64,000 nt of DNA, taken from the NCBI RefSeq assembly GCF_003010965.1, contig NZ_PGGM01000003.1, positions 62,001 through 126,000 of the forward strand, in the 5' to 3' direction. Made by a program: the position numbers and the translations under genes. The notes beneath the pieces are model-generated. The model was not told the DNA's origin and did no database searches. It saw only the letters and a program-made list of their open reading frames with translations. How positions within the stretch are numbered: position 1 is the stretch's first letter; every line of letters starts with the position of its first letter. This DNA comes from Phyllobacterium sophorae. Its GTDB lineage: Bacteria > Pseudomonadota > Alphaproteobacteria > Rhizobiales > Rhizobiaceae. Shown piece after piece: positions 43,622-52,136 of the stretch.

Positions 43622-43721
43622 AATAAGCAGAGTACGCATTTCATGTCTCAGATTGCAAATATCGACCCTGGGCAGAGTGGTAACGCAACATGCCGGTTGC
43701 CATCGGATTAAGGCCACAGCG

Positions 43722-44615
43722 ATGGACTGTTCCCCCGAAGAGATCCAACGACGACGCGAGCGGCGCGCCGAGCGCCGGCAAAAGCAAAGGCTGGCAAATT
43801 TGCAGCGCGCGGCAACGATGCACGAGGTTCGTATTTCGGAAAGGCAGGTGCCAAAAACTGCGGCTTCAGCCGGCCGTTTGGGGGACGGCATCCATGTCGG
43901 ATGCTCCGGCTGGTATTATTGGCATTGGAAAGGCAGATTTTATCCAGAGGAAGTCCCCTCCAAACAATGGTTTGCGATTTACCAGCAAAATTTCAAAACT
44001 GTGGAGCTCAATGCACCGTTCTATGCGTGGCCCTCGATTGCGACAGTCAAGTCCTGGCTGCGCCAGGCGGATGGCGACTTCATTTACACAATCAAAGTAT
44101 GCGAATTAATCACTCATATTAAGCGTTTTGAGGATACCAGGACCTTGATCGGGGATTTCGGGTATATCGCCGATCTGCTTGGGCCACGCATGGGCTGTTT
44201 TCTCTTTCAGCTGCCACCAAGCATTCGCTACGACCAAGCTCTTCTCAAGACCATCTTGCAGCAGCTGGATCCGCGTCATCGCAACGTGATCGAATTTCGT
44301 CACAAAAGCTGGTGGAATGCGGACGTTTATGCGGCGTTTCGTGCAGCGGGAGCGATCTTCTGTTCCTGTAGCGGCCCGCGACTTCCCGATGAGCTGGTGA
44401 AAACCGCTGAGGACATCTACATCCGCTTTCACGGAACCAAACAGTGGTACGGCCACGACTATAGTGAAGTAGAATTGGCAGTTTGGGCTAAGCGCATTCA
44501 GAAAAGCCGGGCCAGAAATGTTTGGGTATATTTTAACAACGATCGCGACGGTTACGCGATTAAGAACGCAAAGGTGCTGTTGGAATTGCTGAGCAGAAAA
44601 AAACACGAGACTTGA
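43722..44615 (+). CDS. DUF72 domain protein
   Basis: 297 aa from the ATG at 43722 (AAGG upstream); a TTG at 43653 would extend it. A basic N-terminal stretch (EEIQRRRERRAERRQKQRL) precedes the DUF72 TIM-barrel-like domain: HVGCSGWYYWHWKGRFYPE, FKTVELNAPFYAWPS, FLFQLPPSIRYD, EFRHKSWWN, and IYIRFHGTKQWYGHDYS. The family is widespread and its reaction unknown. A candidate stress promoter lies about 100 bp before it, shared with the divergent kinase gene. Confidence 0.88.
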   Translation: MDCSPEEIQRRRERRAERRQKQRLANLQRAATMHEVRISERQVPKTAASAGRLGDGIHVGCSGWYYWHWKGRFYPEEVPSKQWFAIYQQNFKTVELNAPFYAWPSIATVKSWLRQADGDFIYTIKVCELITHIKRFEDTRTLIGDFGYIADLLGPRMGCFLFQLPPSIRYDQALLKTILQQLDPRHRNVIEFRHKSWWNADVYAAFRAAGAIFCSCSGPRLPDELVKTAEDIYIRFHGTKQWYGHDYSEVELAVWAKRIQKSRARNVWVYFNNDRDGYAIKNAKVLLELLSRKKHET

Positions 44616-44851
44616 AACTCTCGATGGTAATGCCGTCCTTCATTTCGCTCATTGCGTGTGGGGCATTATCCGCTGTGGGATATATATCCTTGGCGATGCC
44701 CGCAGCTTCCGGCCGCAGATCAGTAAGATCGGGAGCGAGCAGAGGCGGTTCGCCGAAGAAAAATTGCGCAACGATCGGTATCTTATATCTGCGTCTTTCC
44801 GAAGCCTCCCTTTTTCCTGCATAATGATTGCAAACGCTGGAGATGCACGCA

Positions 44852-45346
44852 ATGGATGACGGCACCGATACAAGTCGAATTGAAATGGTCGTCCTGATGA
44901 CGCCAGACATGGCCAACTTTAGTGGCAAGGTGCATGGCGGTGCCTTGCTCAATGTCCTGGACCGCGTCGCTTTCTCCTGTGCATCGCGCTTCTCGAAGCA
45001 ATACGCCGTCACGCTGTCAGTAGATCAAGTCGTGTTCCGTCAACCTATCATGGTCGGCGAATTGGTGACCTTTCGAGCCTCGATCAATTACGCCGGTCGA
45101 ACGTCAATGGAAGTCGGCATTCGGGTTGAGGCGGAAGACATCCGCACCGGCACGCGTCGGCACACGAATTCTTGCTACTTCACCATGGTGGCCGTGGATG
45201 TCGATGGCCGGCCGACTGAAGTGCCAGCATATCATCCCAAATCAGAGGTTGCGCAGCAGCGTCTGCGTGCTGCCGAAGTTAGACGCAGCCTGCGACGCGA
45301 GTTCGAAACACGATTTCGAGCCGCCGGTTCTGGCACGTCCGGTTGA
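44852..45346 (+). CDS. Acyl-CoA thioesterase, hotdog fold
   Basis: 164 aa from the ATG at 44852 (GGAG nine bases upstream). The single hotdog domain is of the YciA/BFIT type: MVVLMTPDMANFSGKVHGGALLNVLDRVAF, where Asn and the HGG turn form the active site, and VVFRQPIMVGELVTFRASINYAGRTSMEVGIRVEAED. The C-terminus is basic and helical (AEVRRSLRREFETRF). It would hydrolyse acyl-CoA to free acid and CoA in the cytoplasm. It is not clearly linked to neighbours. Confidence 0.92.
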   Translation: MDDGTDTSRIEMVVLMTPDMANFSGKVHGGALLNVLDRVAFSCASRFSKQYAVTLSVDQVVFRQPIMVGELVTFRASINYAGRTSMEVGIRVEAEDIRTGTRRHTNSCYFTMVAVDVDGRPTEVPAYHPKSEVAQQRLRAAEVRRSLRREFETRFRAAGSGTSG

Positions 45347-45727
45347 TCCTGGCCGCACAGAAACATACAAAAATGGAGCGGAATTTCTCCAAACCGTCCT
45401 AACCAGGCAACCGATCAGGCCCGCCAACACGGAAAGCAGACCTGGAAGAGGGCTTTGGCCGCGTCATCTTTTACCAGCTCTGAGACCGTGGCATCGCAGG
45501 GCGCGTTTGTTCTGGTTTTGAGTCACGCAACCGAGAGTTGTCTCCTTCTGCAGCTAGAACGAACGTGCGCTCGACAGGCATGGGACGCGACCTTGGACAG
45601 CCAGTGAGAGCAGACTATCTTCTCCGTGTTGACTACCTAAAGGGCATTGAGGAAAGGGCGGAACAAGGGCACGAGATGACCACTTCTCCACGCGGCCGAA
45701 CTGAATTTTGACAGATCAGAGCACGGC
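45347..45727. other. Intergenic region without recognisable gene
   Basis: About 380 bp between the thioesterase and the promoter of the next small gene. Open frames here have no family resemblance and no ribosome sites. Confidence 0.35.
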
Positions 45728-45752
45728 GGAACGAAATGAGAACTCAACCGTT
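45728..45752 (+). promoter_or_regulatory. Candidate EcfG-type promoter, perfect consensus
   Basis: GGAAC (45728-45732), 16 bases, CGTT (45749-45752), 34 bp before the ATG at 45786. Every specified base matches the consensus. Confidence 0.6.
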
Positions 45753-45785
45753 GAGCTGGCGGCATTGAAACACGGAGGAAATGCA

Positions 45786-45974
45786 ATGGGTATCGAGCAA
45801 GCCCCTACAGAAAAAGGTAGGAAATCCGCGCGGGGCTTGAGGAAGAGCGCCGCAAACGAGGAAAAGAAAGTGGAAGCCCAGAAAGGTTCAGACCTAGCAA
45901 AAGGCTCGCAGCGTTTTGAGGAACGTTCGAAAAGCTCCGACGGCAAGAGCGCAGGTACAAAGCAGCGACTTTAA
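45786..45974 (+). CDS. Small Lys/Ser/Glu-rich disordered protein
   Basis: 62 aa from the ATG at 45786, with GGAGGAAATGCA upstream; the frame is open further back but crosses the promoter. The sequence is highly charged and low in hydrophobic residues (EKGRKSARGLRKSAANEEKK, then SQRFEERSKSSDGKSAG), so it is disordered. The perfect stress promoter and strong ribosome site indicate a truly expressed gene. Like the 43-residue protein at 37902-38033 it is probably a hydrophilin-like stress protein; no family is recognised. Confidence 0.65.
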   Translation: MGIEQAPTEKGRKSARGLRKSAANEEKKVEAQKGSDLAKGSQRFEERSKSSDGKSAGTKQRL

Positions 45975-46219
45975 AATCGGGCGGTTTTGTTGCGGGATCT
46001 GTCCATCAACGCAATAACCCTTTCCCGTCCTGATCACGTCGTTGACGAAGACGCTGGACCAGTGAAACCAGTTCGGAAGGCGGGGAAAGTTATTCCGGTG
46101 TCGGCGAGACATGTCGTGTCTTCGCGATTCGTGTAGGCGCTATTGGCAACCAAGTGAGCAAATGAGATATTGAACTACCTCGGGCCCCTCCTCGGTTGGC
46201 CGATAATAAAGGGGGCCTT

Positions 46220-47044
46220 ATGGAAGACAAGGGTAAAGCATTTCGACGACTGCATGAAGAGCCTGGCGCGTTTATCATCCCCAATCCTTGGGACGTTGGA
46301 ACGGCGCGAATTCTCGCAGCAATTGGCTTTCCGGCGCTCGCGACCACCAGCGCCGGAATGGCTTTTTCTCTCGGCGTCCCTGAGGGCAGTGTGTCGAGAG
46401 AAGATACCATGAACCATTGCCGGACTATCGTGGCAGCTACACCTCTGCCGGTTTCTGCCGACCTTGAAAAAGGTTTCGGAGACAGCCCCGAAAGTGCCGC
46501 CGAGACAATTCAGGCCGCCGCCAATATAGGGCTTGCAGGATGTTCTCTCGAAGACCACACCGGCCGACGGGATCATCCGATCTACGATTTCACCTTGGCC
46601 GTAGAGCGTATCGCAGCGGCGGCCGAAGCCCGCCGCGCCTTGCCGCATGATTTTGTGCTGACGGCGCGATGCGAGAATTTCCTGTGGGGTCGCCCCGATC
46701 TCGATGAGACCATTGAGCGGTTACAAGCTTTCCAGGACGCCGGTGCCGACGTTCTCTATGCACCAGGTCTCCACGACCTCGGCACGATCCGTGCGGTTTG
46801 CGAGGCAGTGACCAAACCCGTCAATGTCGTCATGGGCATGCCGGGGACAACATTTGGCATTGCAGAACTGGCACATGCCGGCGTCAAACGCATCAGTGTC
46901 GGATCGGCGTTGGCGCGGCTGGCATTCGGCGCATTCGCAAACGCAGCGCGGGAGATGAGAACAACAGGAACTTTTCGGTTTTCAGAACAAGCCATGGGCT
47001 TTACGGAGCTTGAGGGTTTTTTCACGGGCGCAACGAAAGCTTAG
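46220..47044 (+). CDS. Isocitrate lyase / PEP mutase family protein
   Basis: 274 aa from the ATG at 46220; a TTG at 46196 is possible. This is the PEP-mutase-type TIM barrel: IIPNPWDVGTARILAAIGF, STSAGMAF-like TTSAGMAFSLG, PVSADLEKGFGD with the metal-binding Asp, GLAGCSLEDHTG, and TARCENFLWG. The exact reaction (C-C or C-P bond lyase such as 2-methylisocitrate or oxaloacetate type) cannot be told. Length and the SLEDHTG block fit the subgroup often called isocitrate lyase/phosphoenolpyruvate mutase. It is followed at 2 bp by an ICMT-like gene. Confidence 0.9.
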   Translation: MEDKGKAFRRLHEEPGAFIIPNPWDVGTARILAAIGFPALATTSAGMAFSLGVPEGSVSREDTMNHCRTIVAATPLPVSADLEKGFGDSPESAAETIQAAANIGLAGCSLEDHTGRRDHPIYDFTLAVERIAAAAEARRALPHDFVLTARCENFLWGRPDLDETIERLQAFQDAGADVLYAPGLHDLGTIRAVCEAVTKPVNVVMGMPGTTFGIAELAHAGVKRISVGSALARLAFGAFANAAREMRTTGTFRFSEQAMGFTELEGFFTGATKA

Positions 47045-47046
47045 CC

Positions 47047-47517
47047 ATGAGTGATCGCGCAGACACCGCCAATGTCGTCATTCGGCCGCCGATCGCGTGG
47101 GCGCTCGCGGTGCTCGCCGGATTCGCCCTGCAATGGGCCGTGCCCTTGCCGTTCCTGCCAGCCTCGCTGCCCGCGGGCTGGGTCGGCGGGATTGTGTTCG
47201 TCCTCGCGCTGGCGTTCGTCGCCTGGGCGATCGCCACCATCACCAAGGCCGGCTCGAACGTGCCCACCAACATGCCGACCACTACCATCGTCCAGGGCGG
47301 ACCCTACCGCTTCACGCGCAATCCCATCTACCTCGGCATGTTTTTCGGGCTCGTCGGTCTCGCCATTGCCTTCGACAGCCTTTGGCTGATCGGGACGCTC
47401 GTGCCCTTCGCCCTTGTAATTCGCCACGGTGTGGTGGCCCGTGAGGAAACTTATCTTGAGCGCACGTTCGGCGACGCCTATCGCCACTACTGCGCGCGCG
47501 TGCGGCGCTGGTTGTAG
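47047..47517 (+). CDS. ICMT/PEMT-like membrane methyltransferase
   Basis: 156 aa. Three to four membrane helices (about 16-34, 44-64, 97-130) and the C-terminal SAM-binding motif of the isoprenylcysteine carboxyl methyltransferase family: GGPYRFTRNPIYLGMFFGLVG and REETYLERTFGDAYRHYCARVRRWL. Bacterial members methylate unknown small hydrophobic substrates. It starts 2 bp after the PEP-mutase-family gene and is almost surely cotranscribed. Its GC content is higher than that of its neighbours, which may hint at a different origin. Confidence 0.9.
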   Translation: MSDRADTANVVIRPPIAWALAVLAGFALQWAVPLPFLPASLPAGWVGGIVFVLALAFVAWAIATITKAGSNVPTNMPTTTIVQGGPYRFTRNPIYLGMFFGLVGLAIAFDSLWLIGTLVPFALVIRHGVVAREETYLERTFGDAYRHYCARVRRWL

Positions 47518-47846
47518 CGCCGACAGCAGATCGATTCTCGAGGCAGGCGCCGCGACAAGGGCTCGCAGTCTCCTTCGGGGCTTTCCATCACCCAGGGCGG
47601 CCTCGTTCGGGTCGGCGAAGAATAACGTTTCCGCGCCAGAAACCGACGCCCTAGCGGGCTCTCGTACTGCACAAGCACTGTTTTCCAATAACAGGGAGTA
47701 CCGGTAGGGCTTGCCCGACGATTATCGAACCTATCTAATCAACAAAATCCAACGAGCTACGGAATTTCGGTCGCGTCAACGTCAACTCAGTTCAGGACGT
47801 GCAATGGGGCCGAGACGAAAGTGATCGATGCACGAGAGGGACAACC
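47518..47846. other. Intergenic region without recognisable gene
   Basis: About 330 bp. A short minus-strand frame (47487-47678) is basic and Arg-rich with no family match, and it overlaps the end of the ICMT-like gene. Nothing else was seen. Confidence 0.35.
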
Positions 47847-48224
47847 ATGTTCTACGCCATCTTGGCCTATCACGAGGAGGAAGTGGTCGAATCATGGACC
47901 AAAGAGGAGGACGCGGCGCTGATGGCCGAACTGCTCGAGGTCAATGATCGCCTCGTCCGTGAAAAGTGTCTGGGACCAGCTGCACGCCTTGGCCCGACAC
48001 GAAGCGCCGTGACCTTGCGTGGGAAGGATGCCGGCATGATCACCGACGGCCCCTTTGCTGAGACCAAGGAGCAGTTGCTCGGCTTTTATGTGGTGGATTG
48101 CCCAACCCTCGAGGCCGCCGTTGCGACCGCGCGCGACCTGCGTCGTGCCAATCCAACCGCAGTCTATGAAATCCGACCAATTTTACTCTATCGCGCTGGT
48201 GCGCCGCTTCACGCCGAAGATTAG
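47847..48224 (+). CDS. YCII-related (DGPF) protein
   Basis: 125 aa from the ATG at 47847 with GAGAGGG upstream. It has the DGPF-type YCII fold: MFYAILAYHEEEVVESWTKE, TLRGKDAGMITDGPFAETKEQLLGFYVVD, and a closing YEIRPI. The family often accompanies ECF sigma factors or is involved in small-molecule turnover; here no sigma gene is adjacent. The function is unknown. Confidence 0.9.
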   Translation: MFYAILAYHEEEVVESWTKEEDAALMAELLEVNDRLVREKCLGPAARLGPTRSAVTLRGKDAGMITDGPFAETKEQLLGFYVVDCPTLEAAVATARDLRRANPTAVYEIRPILLYRAGAPLHAED

Positions 48225-48657
48225 TCAGGCTGACGACCCAAGCCAGTCCAAGGCCCTTTGCGCGAGCAGATATATCACCGGCGTGTGCCCGCTAGACGGC
48301 AATACGCTCGCCTTTTGCGTACAAAGGAAACAGTTGGCTGCTTGATTTGAAGCGCCGGGGTGAGAGCAGATCGACACAAGTGAGGGTGTCGAGAATGGCG
48401 TGAGATGGGGCGCTCGCCGCCTCCACCTCTGTCCTCCTCATGCTGAACTTTCGGCTCGAAAAGGCATAGCCAGCGAGTTGACCGCTTTCTGCGACATTCA
48501 ACTTGGGCTGGGTTGGTCTTGTTTGCGCCCTCAGCGCAGTATGGAGCGCGTTGCTTTGCCGTTATTAAGCTGAAGGCATGGTGGCATTGACGATGTGCAA
48601 ATTTCTGTCTAGCTGTAACGTCATGAAGATCGCAATGGTTCTTGTCGTGGTAACAAA
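48225..48657. other. Intergenic region leading into a structured element
   Basis: About 430 bp without a convincing gene; long minus-strand frames cross it but lack any family match. TTGACG at 48587-48592 could be a -35 for the structured transcript that follows, though no good -10 is seen. Confidence 0.35.
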
Positions 48658-48734
48658 GCGCATGGGCAGGATGGGATAGCCATCCGGCGAAAGCACCCAT
48701 GCGCGGTAAGCAGGCTCCTGACGGGGCCTTTTTT
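48658..48734 (+). ncRNA. Compact structured RNA ending in an intrinsic terminator
   Basis: GCGCATGGG (48658-48666) pairs perfectly with CCCATGCGC (48696-48704) and encloses two hairpins: GGATGG-GATAG-CCATCC (48669-48685) and GC-GAAA-GC (48687-48694), giving a three-way junction. A terminator follows: GGCTCC (48713-48718), loop TGAC, GGGGCC (48723-48728), then TTTTTT (48729-48734). It lies 68 bp before the MFS exporter gene. It may be a riboswitch or attenuator for that gene, or a small RNA. It does not match the consensus of the riboswitch classes I compared by memory. Confidence 0.55.
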
Positions 48735-48802
48735 ATGCCCGGAATTTGGGCCCGCGCCTCGTCAGATTTTCGCAGTAACCCCCTGACAAGACGGACATAA
48801 CC

Positions 48803-50053
48803 ATGAAGGACGACGATCCCATTCAGATTTCCTGCGCACAAATGGCCGAGGAACCGGTCATGACGCGAATTATTACTCCACCCCGACTAACCACCCTCAT
48901 CTTCCTTTCAGCGCTCGCAGCGCTGCCGGTGAATATGATTTTACCGTCCCTGCCGAACATCGCTTCCACGTTCCAGGCTGATTTCGCGCTCGTCAACCTT
49001 TCGGTTGCCGGCTACGCGATCGTTACAGCCCTGACAGCACTCATCGCAGGTGCCTTGTCAGATCGATATGGGCGCAGGCCAGTCGTATTGCTGTCTGTCT
49101 GCATCTTCATTGCAGCGTCCATTGGCTGTGCTCTTGCGACCAACATTGGTGCCTTCCTTGTTTTCCGAGCGATGCAAGGCTCCATTTCTGCCTGCTATTC
49201 CGTGGCTCTCGTCATTATCAAGGAGACATCGGGTGAACGCAAAGCTGCAAGCAAAATGGGTTACCTCGCCATGGGATGGGCGATTGCACCGATGCTCGGT
49301 CCTCTCTTGGGTGGGCTGTTGGACGAGTTGTTCGGGTGGCGAGCGGGCTTTGCTGTTTTTGCGATCCTTGGTGCCGCTGTCCTCGCATTGTCTATGCGCG
49401 AGCTAGGAGAAACGGTCGCGCACGCGCCCGGATCAAATCGGGACTACCTTGCTTCGTACGGGCAGCTCCTCAGCTCGGCACGGTTGTGGGCTTATACTCT
49501 GTGTATGGCTTGCTCGATGGGTACGCTCTATGTCTTTTTCGGCGGGGCTCCGTTGACGGTTAATCAAGCGCTCGGCGGATCAAGTGCGAAACTTGGCTTC
49601 TATATGGGCATGGTGCCGGCAGGCTTTATCCTGGGTAGCTATTTAGCTGGCCGTTACGCCTCCCGGTACTCGCTGAGCACATCCCTTATTTTCGGGCGTG
49701 TTTTGACCTGCATCGGGCTGTCGATTGGCCTGGTCCTGTCGACATTGGGCAGTACCGATGTTCTTGCATTCTTTGGACCTTGCATGTTCATCGGCATCGG
49801 CAATGGGTTGACCATGCCCGCGGCCAATACCGGCGTGTTGTCCGTGCGGGCTGATCTTGCTGGCACCGCTGTGGGGCTGGCCTCGGCAATGACAATTGCT
49901 GGCGGAGCACTCATCGCCTCTGCTGCGGGTCTCTTTGTGACGGAAACAGTCCATACACTGCTCGCCATATTGCTGATATCGGCATCGCTCGCCTTGTTGG
50001 CGGCACTTTTCGCGGCTTTTGTCGACTGGCGGACTTTTAGGTCAGTTTCATAG
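48803..50053 (+). CDS. MFS drug-resistance-type exporter (Bcr/CflA family)
   Basis: 416 aa, or 397 aa if started at the ATG at 48860, which has GAGGAA upstream. Twelve membrane helices are expected; the DHA1 loop motif SDRYGRRPVVLLS lies between helices 2 and 3, and helix 1 has LSALAALPVNMILPSLP, typical of Bcr/CflA transporters. It would export a drug or metabolite using the proton gradient. The gene follows a folded RNA with a terminator, so its expression may be set by transcription attenuation. No regulator gene is adjacent. Confidence 0.92.
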   Translation: MKDDDPIQISCAQMAEEPVMTRIITPPRLTTLIFLSALAALPVNMILPSLPNIASTFQADFALVNLSVAGYAIVTALTALIAGALSDRYGRRPVVLLSVCIFIAASIGCALATNIGAFLVFRAMQGSISACYSVALVIIKETSGERKAASKMGYLAMGWAIAPMLGPLLGGLLDELFGWRAGFAVFAILGAAVLALSMRELGETVAHAPGSNRDYLASYGQLLSSARLWAYTLCMACSMGTLYVFFGGAPLTVNQALGGSSAKLGFYMGMVPAGFILGSYLAGRYASRYSLSTSLIFGRVLTCIGLSIGLVLSTLGSTDVLAFFGPCMFIGIGNGLTMPAANTGVLSVRADLAGTAVGLASAMTIAGGALIASAAGLFVTETVHTLLAILLISASLALLAALFAAFVDWRTFRSVS

Positions 50054-50233
50054 TGAACGTCTGCTTGCGCCTCCGTTCTGGCCGGTGGCGGAAAACGCAC
50101 GGGCATGGGCGAACCGTCCAAGCTTTACGCTATCGCCTCATGAAAGACGCTGGCGCACGACATTTCCACCAGCGCTTTGCAAAGCAGCTTTGAATGGATG
50201 CTCGAACATGCCTGGATATCAGGATCGCCCGGA

Positions 50234-51676
50234 TTATCGGCCCCACAAACCCTGAACTTTACGGCGCAGGATGGATGCATGCTCCGCTTGAACAGGCCGA
50301 TTGTCCGTTGCTGCCACATTCCTCGCAAGGCTGGAAAGGTGGCGGGTAAGGTTCTCTTGGATTTCAGGATGATTTCCCAACAACGACACCAAGGCCGCTC
50401 CGTCAATCTCATAGGCTTCGAGCACCGTCAAAGCCTCGTATTTGGTGTCCTGGCGGACGATCCCATCGATCTGACCGAAAATGGCGCCCGGTGCGAGTCG
50501 TAGAACTTCCATGCCATCACAAAGTGCCGATACAGCTCCCGAGCGGACGATCATCAGGCCCGGCGTATGATCCGCCCCATGGAAAAAGAGCTGTCCGGGG
50601 GCATACCGCTCTAGTGTCGCCGACGCTTCGAGCTTCTGCAGTTCTTCCTGTTTAAGACCGGCGAAGATTGGGATCGACTGCAACACTTCCTGCAACGACT
50701 CTGGAAGGGCACGACCAGCGTCAAGATTGTCGATAAGGATGGCAGACGACGGCGGTAGGGCAAGAAATATCCCGGTCGCCATACATTGACGGTAGGCGAG
50801 ATCCAGAAGCTCGTTTTTGGCAGGAATTCTATCTGCGGGATGTCTGACGCGGAATTGCAGATCAATCTCGATGGCAAAGGCATCGACGCCCTTGAGCGCG
50901 ACGACGGGAGCAGGATCATGAACGATGTAGTTTGCTCCAATCATGGCTTGCTGCATTGTTTCGACGACAAAGGTCGGGGTGCGCGTCGGCTTCACACGGA
51001 GCGTCAGAACCACCTGATGCGTCTCGTCAGGACGGCTGATATTCGTCAGCCCGATCTTAGCCAGGAAACTGTTGGGCAAAACGACGATGTTGTTGGCCGG
51101 CGTCAGGATATGGGTTGAACGCCAAGTGGTCTCCACGATCCGTCCTTCAGTGCCGTCGCTTAGTATGATCCAGTCACCGATTCCATACGGACGTCCCAAT
51201 GTGAGCGCCAGGCCGGAAAAGACATCGTTGAGCGTGCTTTGCAAGGCAAGCCCGAGGATGATGGCGATGACACCGGAGGTCGCAAGGAGCGTTCCTATCG
51301 CAAAGCCAAATACGAAGGCGAGAACCGAAAGCATGACCCCGAGGTAGACTACGGCGATGATCAGGTCCTGTAACAACCGTGCTTCCCGCGGCCTGCCGTC
51401 GAGAACAATGTAAATGCGGATAAAACCGATCACGGCCCAGGCCAGATGCACCCACCACAGCATCTTGGCGGCAAGGAGCATACCGCCGCCTTCTGGCTCG
51501 AACTGGTCGGGGGAGATACCGTTTCCAAACAGTATTGCCGTCATGGTGGAGAAGAATGCGATCTGGACGATGAGGCGCGCGTTGGGACGACCACGCCCTT
51601 GCAAATGCCACGTGATGATGCCTGCAACACCCAGAGCAACAATCTGAAAAGGAGGTGAGACAAGCAGATCATACAT
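50234..51676 (-). CDS. MscS-type mechanosensitive channel with cyclic nucleotide-binding domain
   Basis: 480 aa with AGGAG upstream. Four or five membrane helices fill residues 1-165; the pore-lining helix fits GTLLATSGVIAIILGLALQSTLNDVFSGLAL (about 127-157) and is followed by the MscS beta domain (GRPYGIGDWIILSDGTEGRIVETTWRSTHI). Residues about 335-450 form a cyclic nucleotide-binding barrel (PIFAGLKQEELQKLEASATLERYAPGQLFF, then LRLAPGAIFGQIDG). This fusion is known from a subgroup of MscS-like channels where ligand binding modulates gating. The ligand is not predictable. It stands alone. Confidence 0.93.
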   Translation of the reverse strand: MYDLLVSPPFQIVALGVAGIITWHLQGRGRPNARLIVQIAFFSTMTAILFGNGISPDQFEPEGGGMLLAAKMLWWVHLAWAVIGFIRIYIVLDGRPREARLLQDLIIAVVYLGVMLSVLAFVFGFAIGTLLATSGVIAIILGLALQSTLNDVFSGLALTLGRPYGIGDWIILSDGTEGRIVETTWRSTHILTPANNIVVLPNSFLAKIGLTNISRPDETHQVVLTLRVKPTRTPTFVVETMQQAMIGANYIVHDPAPVVALKGVDAFAIEIDLQFRVRHPADRIPAKNELLDLAYRQCMATGIFLALPPSSAILIDNLDAGRALPESLQEVLQSIPIFAGLKQEELQKLEASATLERYAPGQLFFHGADHTPGLMIVRSGAVSALCDGMEVLRLAPGAIFGQIDGIVRQDTKYEALTVLEAYEIDGAALVSLLGNHPEIQENLTRHLSSLARNVAATDNRPVQAEHASILRRKVQGLWGR

Positions 51677-52136
51677 GGTGGGTTTCTCCTAAGGGTGGCT
51701 CATGAGGCCCGGACATGATTTGTGGCCGGCCGACTTTGTTAACTCTACTTCAGCGGCAAGACGAGCTCCTTTTCATCACTATTGACGATGAAGACCGCAA
51801 GTAGTTTTTGCCGGACCGGTTTTACTATCGTTCGCACTTACGCCATGCCTGTCGCCTGGCGACTCCGAAAATCTTCCTCCGGCTGGAGAGATTTTAAACG
51901 GGCCATCGTTGACTTGGCTGCGGATTTCGCACCCTCCAGTCGGTCGCATAGATGATACCGAAGTGAGTTGAGCATATCCTGCAGAGAAGCCGCCGGGGCC
52001 ACAGTCACGAACACGCCTTTGATATTCTTGCTCGGCACGCAACTCGTGGTCATAACCCAGCGTGACCTTGGAGGTGTCTCCAGCAGTGGAAATTTTTGGC
52101 TCGCAAGCTAGGAATGTGGCAGCCAAAACACGCCAA
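51677..52136. other. Intergenic region with a doubtful small minus-strand frame
   Basis: About 460 bp. One minus-strand frame (51838-52053, 71 codons) has protein-like helices (LQDMLNSLRYHLCDRLEGAK, STMARLKSLQPEED), but another overlapping frame is longer and neither has a clear ribosome site. It may be a decayed gene. No terminator is evident. Confidence 0.3.

Noticed and set aside
48658-48734. Known riboswitch such as FMN, TPP, c-di-GMP-I, fluoride or ZTP
   Set aside because: The junction sequences do not match the consensus elements of these classes; it was kept as an unassigned structured RNA.
48275-48841. 188-codon minus-strand frame across the structured RNA and the start of the MFS gene
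   Set aside because: No domain pattern, His/Arg/Cys-rich, and it would overlap an intrinsic terminator and a well-supported gene.
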